Positions 9,751 to 19,614 are shown, counted from the stretch's first letter. The stretch is 41,010 nucleotides of DNA from CAZEFK01 sp964511405 (GCA_964511405.1 CAZEFK010000036.1:1-41010), one strand, 5' to 3'. Numbers and translations are program-made. The notes: generated by a model from the letters alone, not told the origin.

Positions 9751-10566
9751 CTATTCGTCGGGCAGCGCGTGGTCCATGGTCAGGGACGGCGCAGGCTCGC
9801 AACAGCCCATCAGCCGGGCCGGCACGCCGGCGGCCGTGCAGCCGGGCGGCACCTCGCGCAGCACCACGCTGCCGGCACCGATCTTGGCGCCGTCGCCGAT
9901 GCGGATGTTGCCCAGGATCTTGGCGCCGGCACCGACCAGCACGCCGTTGCCGAGCTTGGGATGACGATCGCCGGATTCCTTGCCGGTGCCGCCCAGGGTC
10001 ACCTCGTGCAGCAGCGAGACGTCGTCGCCGACCACGGCGGTCTCGCCGATCACCAGCCCCGTCGCATGATCGACGAACAGGGCGCGGCCCAGGCGCGCCG
10101 CCGGGTGGATGTCGACCGACAGGGCATCGCAGGCCTGGGCGTGCAGGAAGGTCGCGAGCTCCAGCCGGCCACGCCGCCACAGCCAGTGGGTCAGGCGCTG
10201 GAACTCGACGGCGCGGAAGCCCTTGGAATAGAGGAACGGATCCAGGTGGTCGCGATAGGCGGCGTTGCGGTTGCGCGAGGCGATCAGATCGGACACCGCC
10301 ATGCGCACCAGGTTCGGCTCGTCGGCATAGGCCTCGCGCAGCAGCCCTGAGACCGTGCTCTGCGGCAGGGCCGGCGCCGGGATCGCCGCCGCCAGACGGT
10401 CGATCAGCGCGGCCTCGAAACTCGGCAGGTCGAGGATCGCCGGCCCCATCACCGCCACCAGCAGCGGCTCGCGGGCGACGGTCACCGCCGCCTCCTCGCG
10501 GAGCTGCGGCCAGAACTGCGCGGGCGAATCGTCGATGCCCGTCTTCGGCGCCAGATCGTCCAGCAT
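9751..10566 (-). CDS. cysE: Serine O-acetyltransferase
   Basis: A 271-residue protein that makes O-acetyl-L-serine from serine and acetyl-CoA, the first step of cysteine synthesis, in the cytoplasm. The N-terminal helical domain (WPQLREEAA, later YRDHLDPFLYSKGFRAVE) is followed by a left-handed beta-helix with DHATGLVIGETAVVGDDV (the catalytic His), VTLGGTGKESGDRHPKLG and GAGAKILGNIRIGDGAKIGAG, all typical of CysE. The start is the ATG at 10566 because GGGGAGG lies eight bases upstream; an in-frame ATG at 10620 has no ribosome site, although the frame stays open to 11010. It converges on the glycosyltransferase gene with four bases between. About 250 bases separate its start from the divergent kinase at 10817; I see no clear promoter element there. 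Confidence 0.95.
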   Translation of the reverse strand: MLDDLAPKTGIDDSPAQFWPQLREEAAVTVAREPLLVAVMGPAILDLPSFEAALIDRLAAAIPAPALPQSTVSGLLREAYADEPNLVRMAVSDLIASRNRNAAYRDHLDPFLYSKGFRAVEFQRLTHWLWRRGRLELATFLHAQACDALSVDIHPAARLGRALFVDHATGLVIGETAVVGDDVSLLHEVTLGGTGKESGDRHPKLGNGVLVGAGAKILGNIRIGDGAKIGAGSVVLREVPPGCTAAGVPARLMGCCEPAPSLTMDHALPDE

Positions 10567-10816
10567 CGGACCAGCCTCCCCGCGGGGCGGCGCCAGCAGC
10601 GCGCCGTCGGTCCCGATCATCGACGTTTGGGCATCTGCCCGCAATCCTGTTGCAGCGCGGTGCCGATGCATGGCGAGCAGCCCTCCTCTGCGGCCTCGGC
10701 AGCTTGAACGCCGCCGCGCCCTACCATGTCGATCGGGCGGCGCCGAATTGCCTTCAGCTGGCGGCGCCGGGCGGCGATAATCGCCCGTCCGCGCCGCCCC
10801 GACCGACGGATCCGCC

Positions 10817-13800
10817 ATGCCCGCTGCGTGGGCGAAAGCCGCAGTCGCCCAGTGCCTCACGGTGTGCCTCGCCTGGGCCGTCGCCCCCGCGGCCGGTGCG
10901 GCCGAACGCTGGTCCATGCTCGCACCGCCGCTGTTCGACCGCATCGGACGCGGCCAAGGCATGGACCTCGGCGCCGTCGGCGACCTGGCGCAGGACGCCG
11001 ACGGGTTCATCTGGGCATCCGTCAGCCACGGCCTAGCCCGCTTCGACGGCTATGGCTTCCGGCTATTCCGCCACGACGCGCGCGATCCCGGCTCGCTGCC
11101 GGGCAACGACGTCGAATGCCTGCATGTCGATGCCGGCGGCCATCTATGGGTCGGCACGTCGGCCGGCGCGGTGGCCCGCTATGACCCCGTCGGCGAACGC
11201 TTCACCAGCTATCCGATCCAGGGCGGCTCGACCGGCGCGCGGGTCATCGCGATCGCCGACGACGGCAGCGGCGGCGTATGGGCCGCGACCCTCGACGGCG
11301 GCTTGGACCACATCGCCGCCGACGGCACGGCCGGCCCGCATATCGAATACCGGGCCGGGGATCCCGAGGGCCTGCCCATCGACGGCGTGCTGGCGCTGCT
11401 GCTGGACCGCCACGGCACGCTGTGGATCGGCGGCGAGACCGGGCTGGCCCGCCGGGACCGGGGCAGCCAGGCGTTCCGGCGCGTCCCGATCGCAGGGGCC
11501 GACCCGAACCGCGAAATCGACGTCCAAGAGCTGATCGAGGACAGCAGCGGCACGATCTGGCTCGGCACCGGCCACGACGGCCTGGGCGTCGTCGACGCCG
11601 ACAGCGGCCCCGCCCACATCGCGACCGGCCTGCCGCCCGGCGCCGACCACCTCGCCGACCGGCCGATCACCGCCATCGCCGAGGCCGAGCCCGGCGTGCT
11701 GTGGATCGCCACCGACCAGGGCATCGTCATCCTGGACACCAGGGCCGGGCGGGCGACCCGGGTCCGGCAGGATCCTGTGGTCCCCGACAGCCTGGACGAC
11801 AATTCGGTCGCGGCCGTGCTGCGGAGCCGCGACGGCCTGATCTGGGTCGGCACCCGCCGGGGGCTGAGCCGGCACGATCCGCACGTCCCCGTCCTGACCG
11901 TCCCGACCGGCCTTGGCGCGCCGGGCGGGATGTCCGATGCCGTGGTCGGCGCGATCCTGGCCGGTGGCGACGGCCGGGTCTGGGCGGCGGTCGAATATGC
12001 CGGAGTCGAGGTGTTCGACCCGGCGGTCGGCCGCGTGGCCGCCCTGCGCCCCGACCCGGCCCGGCCCGATACGGCGTTGCCGACCCGCGACATCGTGGCC
12101 CTGGTCCCCGACCCCGACGGCGGCGTCTGGGCCGGCAGCCTGGACGGCCTGTACCGGATAGACGCCCAGGCGGCGGCGGTGGCGCGGGTCCCGCTGGCCC
12201 TGCCGGACCCCAGCCCGGAAGCCCCGACCTTGCAGGTGCTGGGCCGCGACCTGTGGATCGGCGCGCCGCGCGGCCTGGTGCGACACGACCGCGGCACCGG
12301 CGCCGACCGGCTCTATCCTCTCGATCCGGCCAACCCGGCGCGCTCCGGGGGCATCAATGCCATCCTGCCGCGGCCCGACGGCCGCCTGTGGGTCGGCTCC
12401 GCCGAGGGACTGTTCCTGGTCTCGCCCGACGGCGCGCCGCCGGAGCGGATGCTGCCGGACCGGCGCGCGCCTGGATCGCTCAGCCATCGGTTCGTGACCG
12501 CGCTGGCCTGGGACCGGAGCGGGCGGCTGTGGGTCGGCACCGATGGCGGCGGCATCGATCTCCTGGAGCAGGACGGCGGGCCCGGCCAGGGTCGGTTCCG
12601 GCATCTGGGCGCGGCCGCCGGCCTGCCCGACGACCATGTCGATGCCCTGCTTGCCGATGCCGATGGTCGCATGTGGGTCAGCACCGACGGCGGCCTGGCC
12701 GTCGTCGATCCGGTGTCCCTGGCGATCCATGCCTTGCGCCGCGAGGACGGCGTCCGCATCACCGCCTACTCGATCGGCGCCGCCGATCGCACCCCAGCGG
12801 GCGACTTGCTGTTCGGCGGCCGCGGCGGCGTGACCGTGGTCCGGCCTGACCGGCCGTCGCCGGCCGCGCCGGCGGCGCCGCTGGTGCTGACCGGCATCCG
12901 CGTCGGCGGCTCGGCCGAGCCCGCCGGGCGCCATGTCGGGCCCGACGCGGCGCCGATCGTGGTGCCCCCGGCCGCCCGCAGCGTCGAGGTCGAGTTCGCG
13001 GCGCTGGACTATGCGGCACCCGAGCATGCCAGCTACGGCTATCGCCTGGACGGGGTCGACGCCGACTGGATCGCGACCGACCCGGGCCATCGGCGCGCCG
13101 CCTATGCCGGCCTGGCACCCGGCGACTATCAGCTGCTGCTGCGCGGCGCCAATCGCGACGGCCTTTGGGGCGAGCCGCTGCGCGTGGCGATCCGGGTGCT
13201 GCCCGCCTGGTACCAGCGGCTGTGGTTCCGCGCGGCCGAAGCGCTGGCCGCGATGCTCGGGGTCATGGCCGTCGTCCGCGCCCGTACCACCCTGTTGCGC
13301 CGCCGGCAGCGCGAGCTGGAGCGCCAGGTCGCCGCGCAGACGGCCGAACTGGCGGCCGCCCATGCCGCCGCCGTCGCCGGCGAGGTCGACGCGCGCCGCG
13401 CCCGCGATGCGGCCGAAACCGCGACCCGCGCCAAGTCCCGGTTCATGGCGGTGGTCAGCCACGAAGTGCGGGCCCCCCTCAACGGCATCCTGGGCATGCT
13501 GCAGATGCTGGCCGCGCTGCCGCTCGACCCCAGCCAGCGGCGCTACCTCTCGATTGCGGAGGAGTCGGGGCGCACGCTGCGCAGCCTGATCGACGGCATC
13601 CTCGATTTCGAGCGCCTGCAGGCGCAGGGCGAGACCCTCGACATGCGCCCGTTCGACCTGGCCGGGCTGCTGACCGGCGTGGTCGAGCAGCTGCAGGCGC
13701 CGGCGGCGGCCAAGGGCATCGCACTCACCCTCGACCTGCCGCCCGACCTGCCCGGAACCGTGTGCAGCGACCCGGCGCGGCTGGGCCGCGTGCTGCTCAA

Positions 13801-14914
13801 TCTGGCCGGCAACGCCATCAAGTTCACGCAGCGCGGCGGAGTCCGCCTGACCGCGCGGGTCGAGGGGAGCGCGCCGGCGCAGCTGACCGTGATGGTCGTC
13901 GACACCGGCATCGGCATTGCCACCGACAAGCTGGAGGCGATCTTCGAGGAGTTCGTCCAGGCCGACGACTCGATCGCCGCACGCTTCGGCGGCACCGGCC
14001 TCGGCCTGGCGATCTGCCGCCGGATCGCCGAGCTGATGGGCGGCAGCCTGACGGTCGACAGCATCATCGGCGTCGGCAGCACCTTCCGCCTCGCCGTGCC
14101 GGTGACTCTTGCCGACGTCCCGGCCGTCCCCGCTTCAGCGCCGCCGGCCGGCCCGCAGGCGGCGCTGTCGGTGCTGGTGATCGACGACGATGCGGTCAAT
14201 CGGGCCGTCGCCGAAGGCCTGCTGGGCACGCTCGGCCATCGCGCGGCCCTGGCGGACGATGCCGAGGCCGGCATCGCGGCGGCCGCCACCGGCCGGTTCG
14301 ACGCCGTGCTGATGGACCTGCACATGCCCGGCCTGGACGGCTTGGCGGCGGCGCGCCGGATCCGCGCCCTGGAGGGCGGTGGCGCCCTGCGCCTGCTGGC
14401 CATGACCGCCGACGCCACCAGCGACAGCGCCCGGCGGGCGCGGGCGGCGGGCTTCGACGGCCTGCTGACCAAGCCGCTGGATCTGGCCGTGCTGTCGCAG
14501 GCGCTGGCGGCGGCGCCGGCGCGCGACGACGGGGTGCCGATCCTGGACGTGGACTTCCTCAGCCACCAGCGCGACGCCCTCAGCATGCGGCAGCTGATCA
14601 CCATCGTCCGGCTCTTCCACCGGATGTCGCGCCAGACCCTGGCGGCGATGGCAGCATCCCCCGACGACCGGGCGCTGCTGTCGGCCCTTGCGCACCGCCT
14701 GCGCGGCGCCGCCAGCTCGCTTGGACTGCAGCGTCTGAACCAGGCCGCCGCGGCGCTCGAAGCCGGCGCCGCTACGGCATCCGACGACGACCTCGCGACC
14801 ATGATCGCCGCCGTGCGCGACCTCCGCCAGGCGTCGCTGTCGGCGCTGCTGGCGGCGGCGCGGCAGCCTCAGACCAGCGATGCCGGACCGATGCGCCCGG
14901 CGGTCAGCCGGTGA
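10817..14914 (+). CDS. Hybrid sensor histidine kinase with two-propeller periplasmic sensor, REC and Hpt
   Basis: A 1365-residue inner-membrane phosphorelay protein. Residues 1-28 are a signal peptide (ending APAAGAA). From about 50 to 640 there are some thirteen Reg_prop beta-propeller repeats of the form G-x-(I/L/V)-W-(V/I)-G-T-x-x-G-L (for example GLIWVGTRRGLSRHD, GRLWVGTDGGGIDLLE), enough for two seven-bladed propellers. A Y_Y_Y domain follows (about 690-790), then one membrane helix near 805-820 and a coiled coil. HisKA has the phospho-acceptor His882 in SHEVRAPLNG; the ATPase has NLAGNAIKF, DTGIGIA and GGTGLGLAI. The receiver has IDDDAVN and acceptor D1167 in LMDLHMPG. The Hpt domain has H1293 in LAHRLRGAASSLG. 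No DNA-binding domain or response regulator is adjacent, so the output partner lies elsewhere. Related proteins often sense polysaccharide breakdown products. Confidence 0.93.
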   Translation: MPAAWAKAAVAQCLTVCLAWAVAPAAGAAERWSMLAPPLFDRIGRGQGMDLGAVGDLAQDADGFIWASVSHGLARFDGYGFRLFRHDARDPGSLPGNDVECLHVDAGGHLWVGTSAGAVARYDPVGERFTSYPIQGGSTGARVIAIADDGSGGVWAATLDGGLDHIAADGTAGPHIEYRAGDPEGLPIDGVLALLLDRHGTLWIGGETGLARRDRGSQAFRRVPIAGADPNREIDVQELIEDSSGTIWLGTGHDGLGVVDADSGPAHIATGLPPGADHLADRPITAIAEAEPGVLWIATDQGIVILDTRAGRATRVRQDPVVPDSLDDNSVAAVLRSRDGLIWVGTRRGLSRHDPHVPVLTVPTGLGAPGGMSDAVVGAILAGGDGRVWAAVEYAGVEVFDPAVGRVAALRPDPARPDTALPTRDIVALVPDPDGGVWAGSLDGLYRIDAQAAAVARVPLALPDPSPEAPTLQVLGRDLWIGAPRGLVRHDRGTGADRLYPLDPANPARSGGINAILPRPDGRLWVGSAEGLFLVSPDGAPPERMLPDRRAPGSLSHRFVTALAWDRSGRLWVGTDGGGIDLLEQDGGPGQGRFRHLGAAAGLPDDHVDALLADADGRMWVSTDGGLAVVDPVSLAIHALRREDGVRITAYSIGAADRTPAGDLLFGGRGGVTVVRPDRPSPAAPAAPLVLTGIRVGGSAEPAGRHVGPDAAPIVVPPAARSVEVEFAALDYAAPEHASYGYRLDGVDADWIATDPGHRRAAYAGLAPGDYQLLLRGANRDGLWGEPLRVAIRVLPAWYQRLWFRAAEALAAMLGVMAVVRARTTLLRRRQRELERQVAAQTAELAAAHAAAVAGEVDARRARDAAETATRAKSRFMAVVSHEVRAPLNGILGMLQMLAALPLDPSQRRYLSIAEESGRTLRSLIDGILDFERLQAQGETLDMRPFDLAGLLTGVVEQLQAPAAAKGIALTLDLPPDLPGTVCSDPARLGRVLLNLAGNAIKFTQRGGVRLTARVEGSAPAQLTVMVVDTGIGIATDKLEAIFEEFVQADDSIAARFGGTGLGLAICRRIAELMGGSLTVDSIIGVGSTFRLAVPVTLADVPAVPASAPPAGPQAALSVLVIDDDAVNRAVAEGLLGTLGHRAALADDAEAGIAAAATGRFDAVLMDLHMPGLDGLAAARRIRALEGGGALRLLAMTADATSDSARRARAAGFDGLLTKPLDLAVLSQALAAAPARDDGVPILDVDFLSHQRDALSMRQLITIVRLFHRMSRQTLAAMAASPDDRALLSALAHRLRGAASSLGLQRLNQAAAALEAGAATASDDDLATMIAAVRDLRQASLSALLAAARQPQTSDAGPMRPAVSR

Positions 14915-14923
14915 CGCGCCGGC

Positions 14924-16057
14924 TCACGGATGGAACCAGCGCCCGCCGACCACGACGCCGCGGCAGGCGAGGCGCTGCTCGCCCTGGAACACCTCGCCCA
15001 TGACATCGGCATAGGTGAAGCGGCCGGATTCGATCGCCAGCAGCGTGGCGTCCCCGGCGGCACCCGGCGCCAGCGTGCCGAGGTCGGGGCGCTTTACCGC
15101 CGCCGCCGGCTCGACCGTGGCACGCCGGATCACGTCGGCCAGGTCGAGGCCCAGGCACAGGAACTTCGACATCGTGTGCAGCAGGTCGAAGGCCGGCCCC
15201 TTGATGCTGAGGCTGTGGACGTCGCTGCTGATGACGTCGGGCTTGAAACCGGCCGCCAGCATCTGGCGCGTGGTGGCGAAGCCGAACGAACCCTGGCCGT
15301 GGCCGACGTCGAAGATCACCCCGCGCGCCCGGGCCTCCAGGATGCCGTCGTGGATACGGCCGTCGGCGGCCACCGGCGCGTTGGGGAACGGCCGGAAGCA
15401 GTGGGTCAGCACGTCGCCGGGGCGGAGCCGGCTCAGCACCTCGATGCGGCTGGGCGGCGGATAGTCCAGGTGGCACATGACCGGCAGGCCGGCGTCCGTG
15501 GCGACCTCGAGGGCCATGTCCAAGGGGGCGATGCCCGAGCTGCCGCTGGCGTTGCGGCCGACCCGGACCTTGATGCCGACGATCAGGTCGCGGTGCTCCT
15601 GGGCCACGCGCAGGCATTCGCGCAGGTCGAGCAGGCGCAGATCCGCGCATTCGCCGACCATGGCGTTGGCGTTGAACCCGAAGATGCCGGCATAGGAGAC
15701 GTTGAGGTAGGGCAGGATGCGGACCGGCGACGGCTCGATGACATGGGCCCGGAAGCCGTGGAAATTGCCCGGCCCGGCGCTGCCGGCGTCGACGAAGGTG
15801 GTGGTGCCGCTGGTCCGGGCCAGCGGCACGGCGTCGACGCCGAGCGACGTGCCGCCCCAATAGACGTGGGTATGCAGGTCGATCAGGCCGGGCACCACGA
15901 CCAGGCCGGCGGCGTCGCGCTCCGGCGTGCCGGCGGGTACCGCCAGGCGCGCCCCGACCGCGGCGACCTTGCCCTCGGCAAAGGCCACGTCCGCGACCAG
16001 GTCGAGATTGTTGGCCGGATCGATCACGCGGCCGCCGCGCAGCACCAAGTCGGTCAT
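14924..16057 (-). CDS. Amidohydrolase/deacetylase family metallohydrolase
   Basis: A 377-residue enzyme of the amidohydrolase superfamily, closest in style to the Atu3266/EF_0837 group, whose studied members hydrolyse acetylated hydroxy acids or N-acyl amino acids. The binuclear metal site can be read directly: H62 and H64 in DLHTHVYWG, K163 in GIKVRVG (the lysine expected to be carbamylated), H196 in VMCHLDYP, H219 in LTHCF, and D279 with H281 in SSDVHSL. The flanking beta-sandwich is present at both ends (DLVLRGGRVIDPANN and GRWFHP). AAAGGA precedes the ATG at 16057. It lies 28 bases downstream of a DMT exporter gene on the same strand, so the two are probably co-transcribed; the exporter may handle its substrate or product. 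It converges on the kinase gene. Confidence 0.88.
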   Translation of the reverse strand: MTDLVLRGGRVIDPANNLDLVADVAFAEGKVAAVGARLAVPAGTPERDAAGLVVVPGLIDLHTHVYWGGTSLGVDAVPLARTSGTTTFVDAGSAGPGNFHGFRAHVIEPSPVRILPYLNVSYAGIFGFNANAMVGECADLRLLDLRECLRVAQEHRDLIVGIKVRVGRNASGSSGIAPLDMALEVATDAGLPVMCHLDYPPPSRIEVLSRLRPGDVLTHCFRPFPNAPVAADGRIHDGILEARARGVIFDVGHGQGSFGFATTRQMLAAGFKPDVISSDVHSLSIKGPAFDLLHTMSKFLCLGLDLADVIRRATVEPAAAVKRPDLGTLAPGAAGDATLLAIESGRFTYADVMGEVFQGEQRLACRGVVVGGRWFHP

Positions 16058-16085
16058 TTCATTCCTTTCCGTCGATCAGTCGATG

Positions 16086-16970
16086 CTAGGCGCGCCGCGG
16101 CGCCACGATCAAGGCGACGCCGGCCAGGATCAGCGCCAGCGAGACGACGGCGGTCAGGGTCAGCGGCTCGCCGGCAATGAGCGCGCCCGCGGCCAGCGCC
16201 ACCGCCGGGTTCACATAGGCATAGCTGCTGGCCAGGCTGATGCGCACGGCGCGGGTCAGGAACACGAAGGACGAGAACCCGCACACCGCCACGAACACCA
16301 GATAGGCGAAGGGCAGCGCGGTGCCCCAGGCGACGCCGTCCGGCACGGCCTCGCCCAGCGCCGCCGAGATCAGCGCCAGCGCCACGCCGGCGGCCAGCAT
16401 CTGGACCGACGCGGTCGCGGCACCCGACGGGATGCGAATGCGGCGGGTCAGGATCACGCCCGCGCTCCAGCTCAGGACCGTCAGGAAGGCAAGCCCGACC
16501 ACCGCCGGGTCGGCCGCGGACAGGTCGGCGGCGCCGAGCACGGCGACGCCGGCGAAGCCGACGGCCAGGCCGGCCAGCTCGCGCCGGTCGGGGCGCCGGC
16601 CGGTGGCGGCGTCGTACAGCGTCAGCCACAGCGGCGTCGTCGCGCCGACCATCGAGGCGAAGCCGCTGGGGATGCTCTTGACCACGATGCCCATGACGCC
16701 ATTGCCGACCAGCATCAGGATGCCGATCGCGCTGGCCGCCAGCGCCTGGCGGCCACCGGGAAGACGCGCCCCGCGCAGGCGCAGCACCATGAACAGCACG
16801 GCACCGGCGCATAGGAAACGGCCGCTCGCCATCATCATCGGCGGCAGCCCCTGCACCGCAAAATGCATGGCGGTGTAAGTCGTGCCCCACAGGATCCAGG
16901 TCGCGAACAAGGCGGCTGCCACAGCCCCCTGCCCGGCGTCGAGCCCGACCGCCTGCCTGTCCGCCATCAT
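16086..16970 (-). CDS. DMT-superfamily (EamA) transporter
   Basis: A 294-residue inner-membrane protein with ten hydrophobic segments arranged as two EamA repeats (first GTTYTAMHFAVQGLPPM, second from about residue 155, LSWSAGVILTRR). Such proteins usually export amino acids or other small metabolites. The start is ATG 16970 (a second ATG follows at 16967), with AGGGGA eight bases upstream; a GTG at 16988 in frame lacks a ribosome site. It is first in a two-gene unit with the amidohydrolase. The 160 bases upstream are shared with the divergent fusion gene at 17134, so both promoters should lie there, but I cannot identify them with confidence. Confidence 0.88.
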   Translation of the reverse strand: MMADRQAVGLDAGQGAVAAALFATWILWGTTYTAMHFAVQGLPPMMMASGRFLCAGAVLFMVLRLRGARLPGGRQALAASAIGILMLVGNGVMGIVVKSIPSGFASMVGATTPLWLTLYDAATGRRPDRRELAGLAVGFAGVAVLGAADLSAADPAVVGLAFLTVLSWSAGVILTRRIRIPSGAATASVQMLAAGVALALISAALGEAVPDGVAWGTALPFAYLVFVAVCGFSSFVFLTRAVRISLASSYAYVNPAVALAAGALIAGEPLTLTAVVSLALILAGVALIVAPRRA

Positions 16971-17133
16971 TGCCGGAGTCCCCTGCACTGGGAGCCACAG
17001 CTATCCCGGCACCGACGGAAAGTCATCGCGCGGCGGCTGCGCGGGCCCATGCGCCAGACGCGCGGCGGTAGCCGGTTCTGGCGCGGCACCGTTGCCCTTG
17101 CACGGCCCGCGGCGATCCGACGATGACGACGAG

Positions 17134-19614
17134 ATGGACGATGCAGACTGCCTTGCCGCAGCCGTCGGGCACCTACGGGCCCGCGCGCCCGAGCTGGCCG
17201 AGCCGCTGTTCGCGGGGCTGACCGGACGCACGCCGAGCGCCATGGCGTGGCGCGGGCTCGCGGAGTGCCGGATCGCGCGCGGCGCCCTCGACGACGCCCG
17301 GGCGGACCTGGAGCAGGCGCTGGCGCTCGACCCGGACGATGTCGACGCCTGGATTGCGCTGGGCGACGTCGAGACGTGGAGCCACGGCCTGGACGGCTTG
17401 GCCGCGGTCATGGCCCGGGCGCTCCGTCGCCCGATCCCGCCGCCCCGCAGCTTCCACCTGGCGGTGCGGCGCGCCGCCGTGGCCTGGACCGAGCGCGACG
17501 TCGGCACCTGCCGTATGCTGATCGGCCAGCTCAACGCCGCCCTCGGCCGGATCGGCACCCCGGTGGCGCAGGCCCTGCAAGGCTTTACCATGTCCCTGGC
17601 CGGGCATCTGCACCGCCTGATGGAGGCCGAGGCCGCGGGGCGCGGCGGCCGCTATTCCGATGCGCCGCTGCCCCCGGTCTTCGTGCTGGGCGACAGCCAC
17701 TGCATAGGCCCAGCCCAGTCGGTGGTCGCGATCGACGGGCACCCGCACCGCGTCCTGCCACGCTACGTGATCGGCTGCAAGGCTTGGCATCTCGGCAATA
17801 ATCGCGAGAACGCCTACAAGGAAGGCGCGCGGCGGCAGGTGGCGGCGCTGCCGCCCGCATCGGCCGTGATTGCCAGCGCGGGCGACATCGACTGCCGGTT
17901 CGCCAGCGGCTTCTATAACCTGCACCGCAAGACCGGCGCCGCCCTGGGCCCGGCCATTCTGGGCACGGTCGAGGGCTATCTCGACTTTGTCACGGCGCTG
18001 GCGGCGCCGGGCGGCCATGCCCTGCGGATCCTGGCGCCGCCGGCCCCGGCGCGCGAGCCGCCGGGCGCGACCGCCGACGACCGGCGGCTGGTGGCCGAGA
18101 TCGCGGCGCGCTTCCACGAGGCGCTGCAGGCGGGGTGCGCCCGCCGCGGCTTGGCCCTGGTCGACTACTATGCCCTGACGGTCGCCGGGGACGGTCTGGC
18201 CGATCCGGCCCTGTTCGTCGATCTCCGTCACCTGCAAGCCGGCGCGCTGGCCCAGGCGCTGGCGGCGGTGCCGGCGCCCCTGCCGATGATCGTCGCCGAC
18301 GCCGGCATCCCGGCGCCCGAGCGGCTCACCCTGACCGAGGCGGCGGCCGCCATCGCGCAAGGTCGCCTCAGCGCCGAGCGGCTGACCGCCGCCTGCCTCG
18401 ATCGCATCGGCGCGCGCGACAGCGCGATCCGCGCCTGGACGGTGGTCGATGCCGAGCGCGCCTTGGCCGTCGCCCGGATCGCCGACCGCCTGCCGGTTGC
18501 CGCGCGCGGGCCGCTCCACGGCCTGCCGATCGGGATCAAGGACCTGATCGACACGGCCGATCTCCCGACCGCCTATGGCAGTGCCGCGTTCGAGGGGCAC
18601 CGGCCCGCCGCCGACGCCGGCGTCGTGGCGGCGCTGCGCCGCGCCGGCGCCATCCTGCCCGGCAAGACGGTGACCACGGAGTTCGCCTACCGCCATCCCG
18701 GCCCGACCGCCAATCCCCGCGACCCCGCGCGCACGCCGGGCGGGTCGTCGTCGGGCTCGGCTGCCGCCGTCGCCGACGGCCATGTCCCGGCCGCGCTCGG
18801 AACCCAGACCTGTGGCTCGGTGATCCGGCCGGCGGCGTTCTGCGGCATCTACGGGTTCAAGCCGACCATCGGCCGGACCGACCTGCGCGGCGTGCACGAG
18901 CTGGCCGCGTCGTTCGACACCGTGGGCTGGATGGCGCGGACGGCCGACGACCTGATGCTGCTGGCGGCCGTGCTGCTGGCCGGCTTCTCGGCGCCGCGGC
19001 CGGTCGACCGGCCGCGCCTGGCGCTGTGCCTGACACCCTATGCCGGCGCCGCCCAGCCCGAGTCGCTGGAGGCCGTGCGCGCGGTTGCCCGGCGCTTGGC
19101 GCCCCACGCCGCCGTGGCCGAGGCTACCCTGCCGCCGATCTTCCAGCCGCTCCACGACGTGCATCACCTGATCCTGACCGCGGAGGCCAGCCTGGCGTTC
19201 CAGCCGGTGGTCGAGCAGCACCCCGACCGGGTCAGCCCGGCGCTCGCCGCGATGGTGGCCACGGCCGCCCGCATCCCGGCCCGCGACTACATCGCGGCCC
19301 AGCGCATGGCGGCGGCCGGGCGGGCCAGCTATGACGCCCTGATGCGGGGTCTGGACGCGCTGATCGTGCCCGCCGCCCCGGGCGAAGCGCCGCTCGGCCT
19401 GGGCGACACCGGCAATGCCGTGTTCAACGGCTTCTGGTCGCTGATCGGCTGCCCGGCCGTGACCCTGCCGGCCGTGTCAGGCCCGGCCGGCCTGCCGATC
19501 GGGGTCCAGCTGGTCGGCCGCCGCGGCGGCGACGAGACGCTGCTGGCCCTGGCCGCCTGGGCGGCGGCGCGCCTGGGGCTCGGGACGGCGCCGATCGGGT
19601 TGATGCAGATGTGA
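17134..19614 (+). CDS. Fusion protein: TPR-like, SGNH-hydrolase-like and amidase-signature enzyme
   Basis: An 826-residue protein in one uninterrupted frame. Residues about 35-85 look like tetratricopeptide helices (GLAECRIARGALDDARADLE, ALDPDDVDAWIALGDVE). Residues about 180-390 resemble an SGNH/GDSL module: VFVLGDSH with G186-D-S188-H, and near its end LFVDLRHL, which could supply the Asp and His of a D-x-x-H motif. From about 405 an amidase-signature domain follows: K469 in IGIKDLID, S538 in GGSSSGSAAAV and S562 in GTQTCGSVIRP. The 24-residue spacing between the two serines equals that of fatty acid amide hydrolase, so the Ser-Ser-Lys triad looks complete. The nucleophile motif is unusual (GTQTCGS instead of the common GTDTGGS). 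The start is ATG 17134 with a weak GACGAG upstream; the open frame before it does not look coding. The substrate is unknown. Confidence 0.85.
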   Translation: MDDADCLAAAVGHLRARAPELAEPLFAGLTGRTPSAMAWRGLAECRIARGALDDARADLEQALALDPDDVDAWIALGDVETWSHGLDGLAAVMARALRRPIPPPRSFHLAVRRAAVAWTERDVGTCRMLIGQLNAALGRIGTPVAQALQGFTMSLAGHLHRLMEAEAAGRGGRYSDAPLPPVFVLGDSHCIGPAQSVVAIDGHPHRVLPRYVIGCKAWHLGNNRENAYKEGARRQVAALPPASAVIASAGDIDCRFASGFYNLHRKTGAALGPAILGTVEGYLDFVTALAAPGGHALRILAPPAPAREPPGATADDRRLVAEIAARFHEALQAGCARRGLALVDYYALTVAGDGLADPALFVDLRHLQAGALAQALAAVPAPLPMIVADAGIPAPERLTLTEAAAAIAQGRLSAERLTAACLDRIGARDSAIRAWTVVDAERALAVARIADRLPVAARGPLHGLPIGIKDLIDTADLPTAYGSAAFEGHRPAADAGVVAALRRAGAILPGKTVTTEFAYRHPGPTANPRDPARTPGGSSSGSAAAVADGHVPAALGTQTCGSVIRPAAFCGIYGFKPTIGRTDLRGVHELAASFDTVGWMARTADDLMLLAAVLLAGFSAPRPVDRPRLALCLTPYAGAAQPESLEAVRAVARRLAPHAAVAEATLPPIFQPLHDVHHLILTAEASLAFQPVVEQHPDRVSPALAAMVATAARIPARDYIAAQRMAAAGRASYDALMRGLDALIVPAAPGEAPLGLGDTGNAVFNGFWSLIGCPAVTLPAVSGPAGLPIGVQLVGRRGGDETLLALAAWAAARLGLGTAPIGLMQM

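Noticed and set aside
16882..17133. Longer N terminus for the TPR-SGNH-amidase fusion
   Set aside because: The upstream codons overlap the divergent DMT gene and look non-coding; ATG 17134 begins the recognisable protein.
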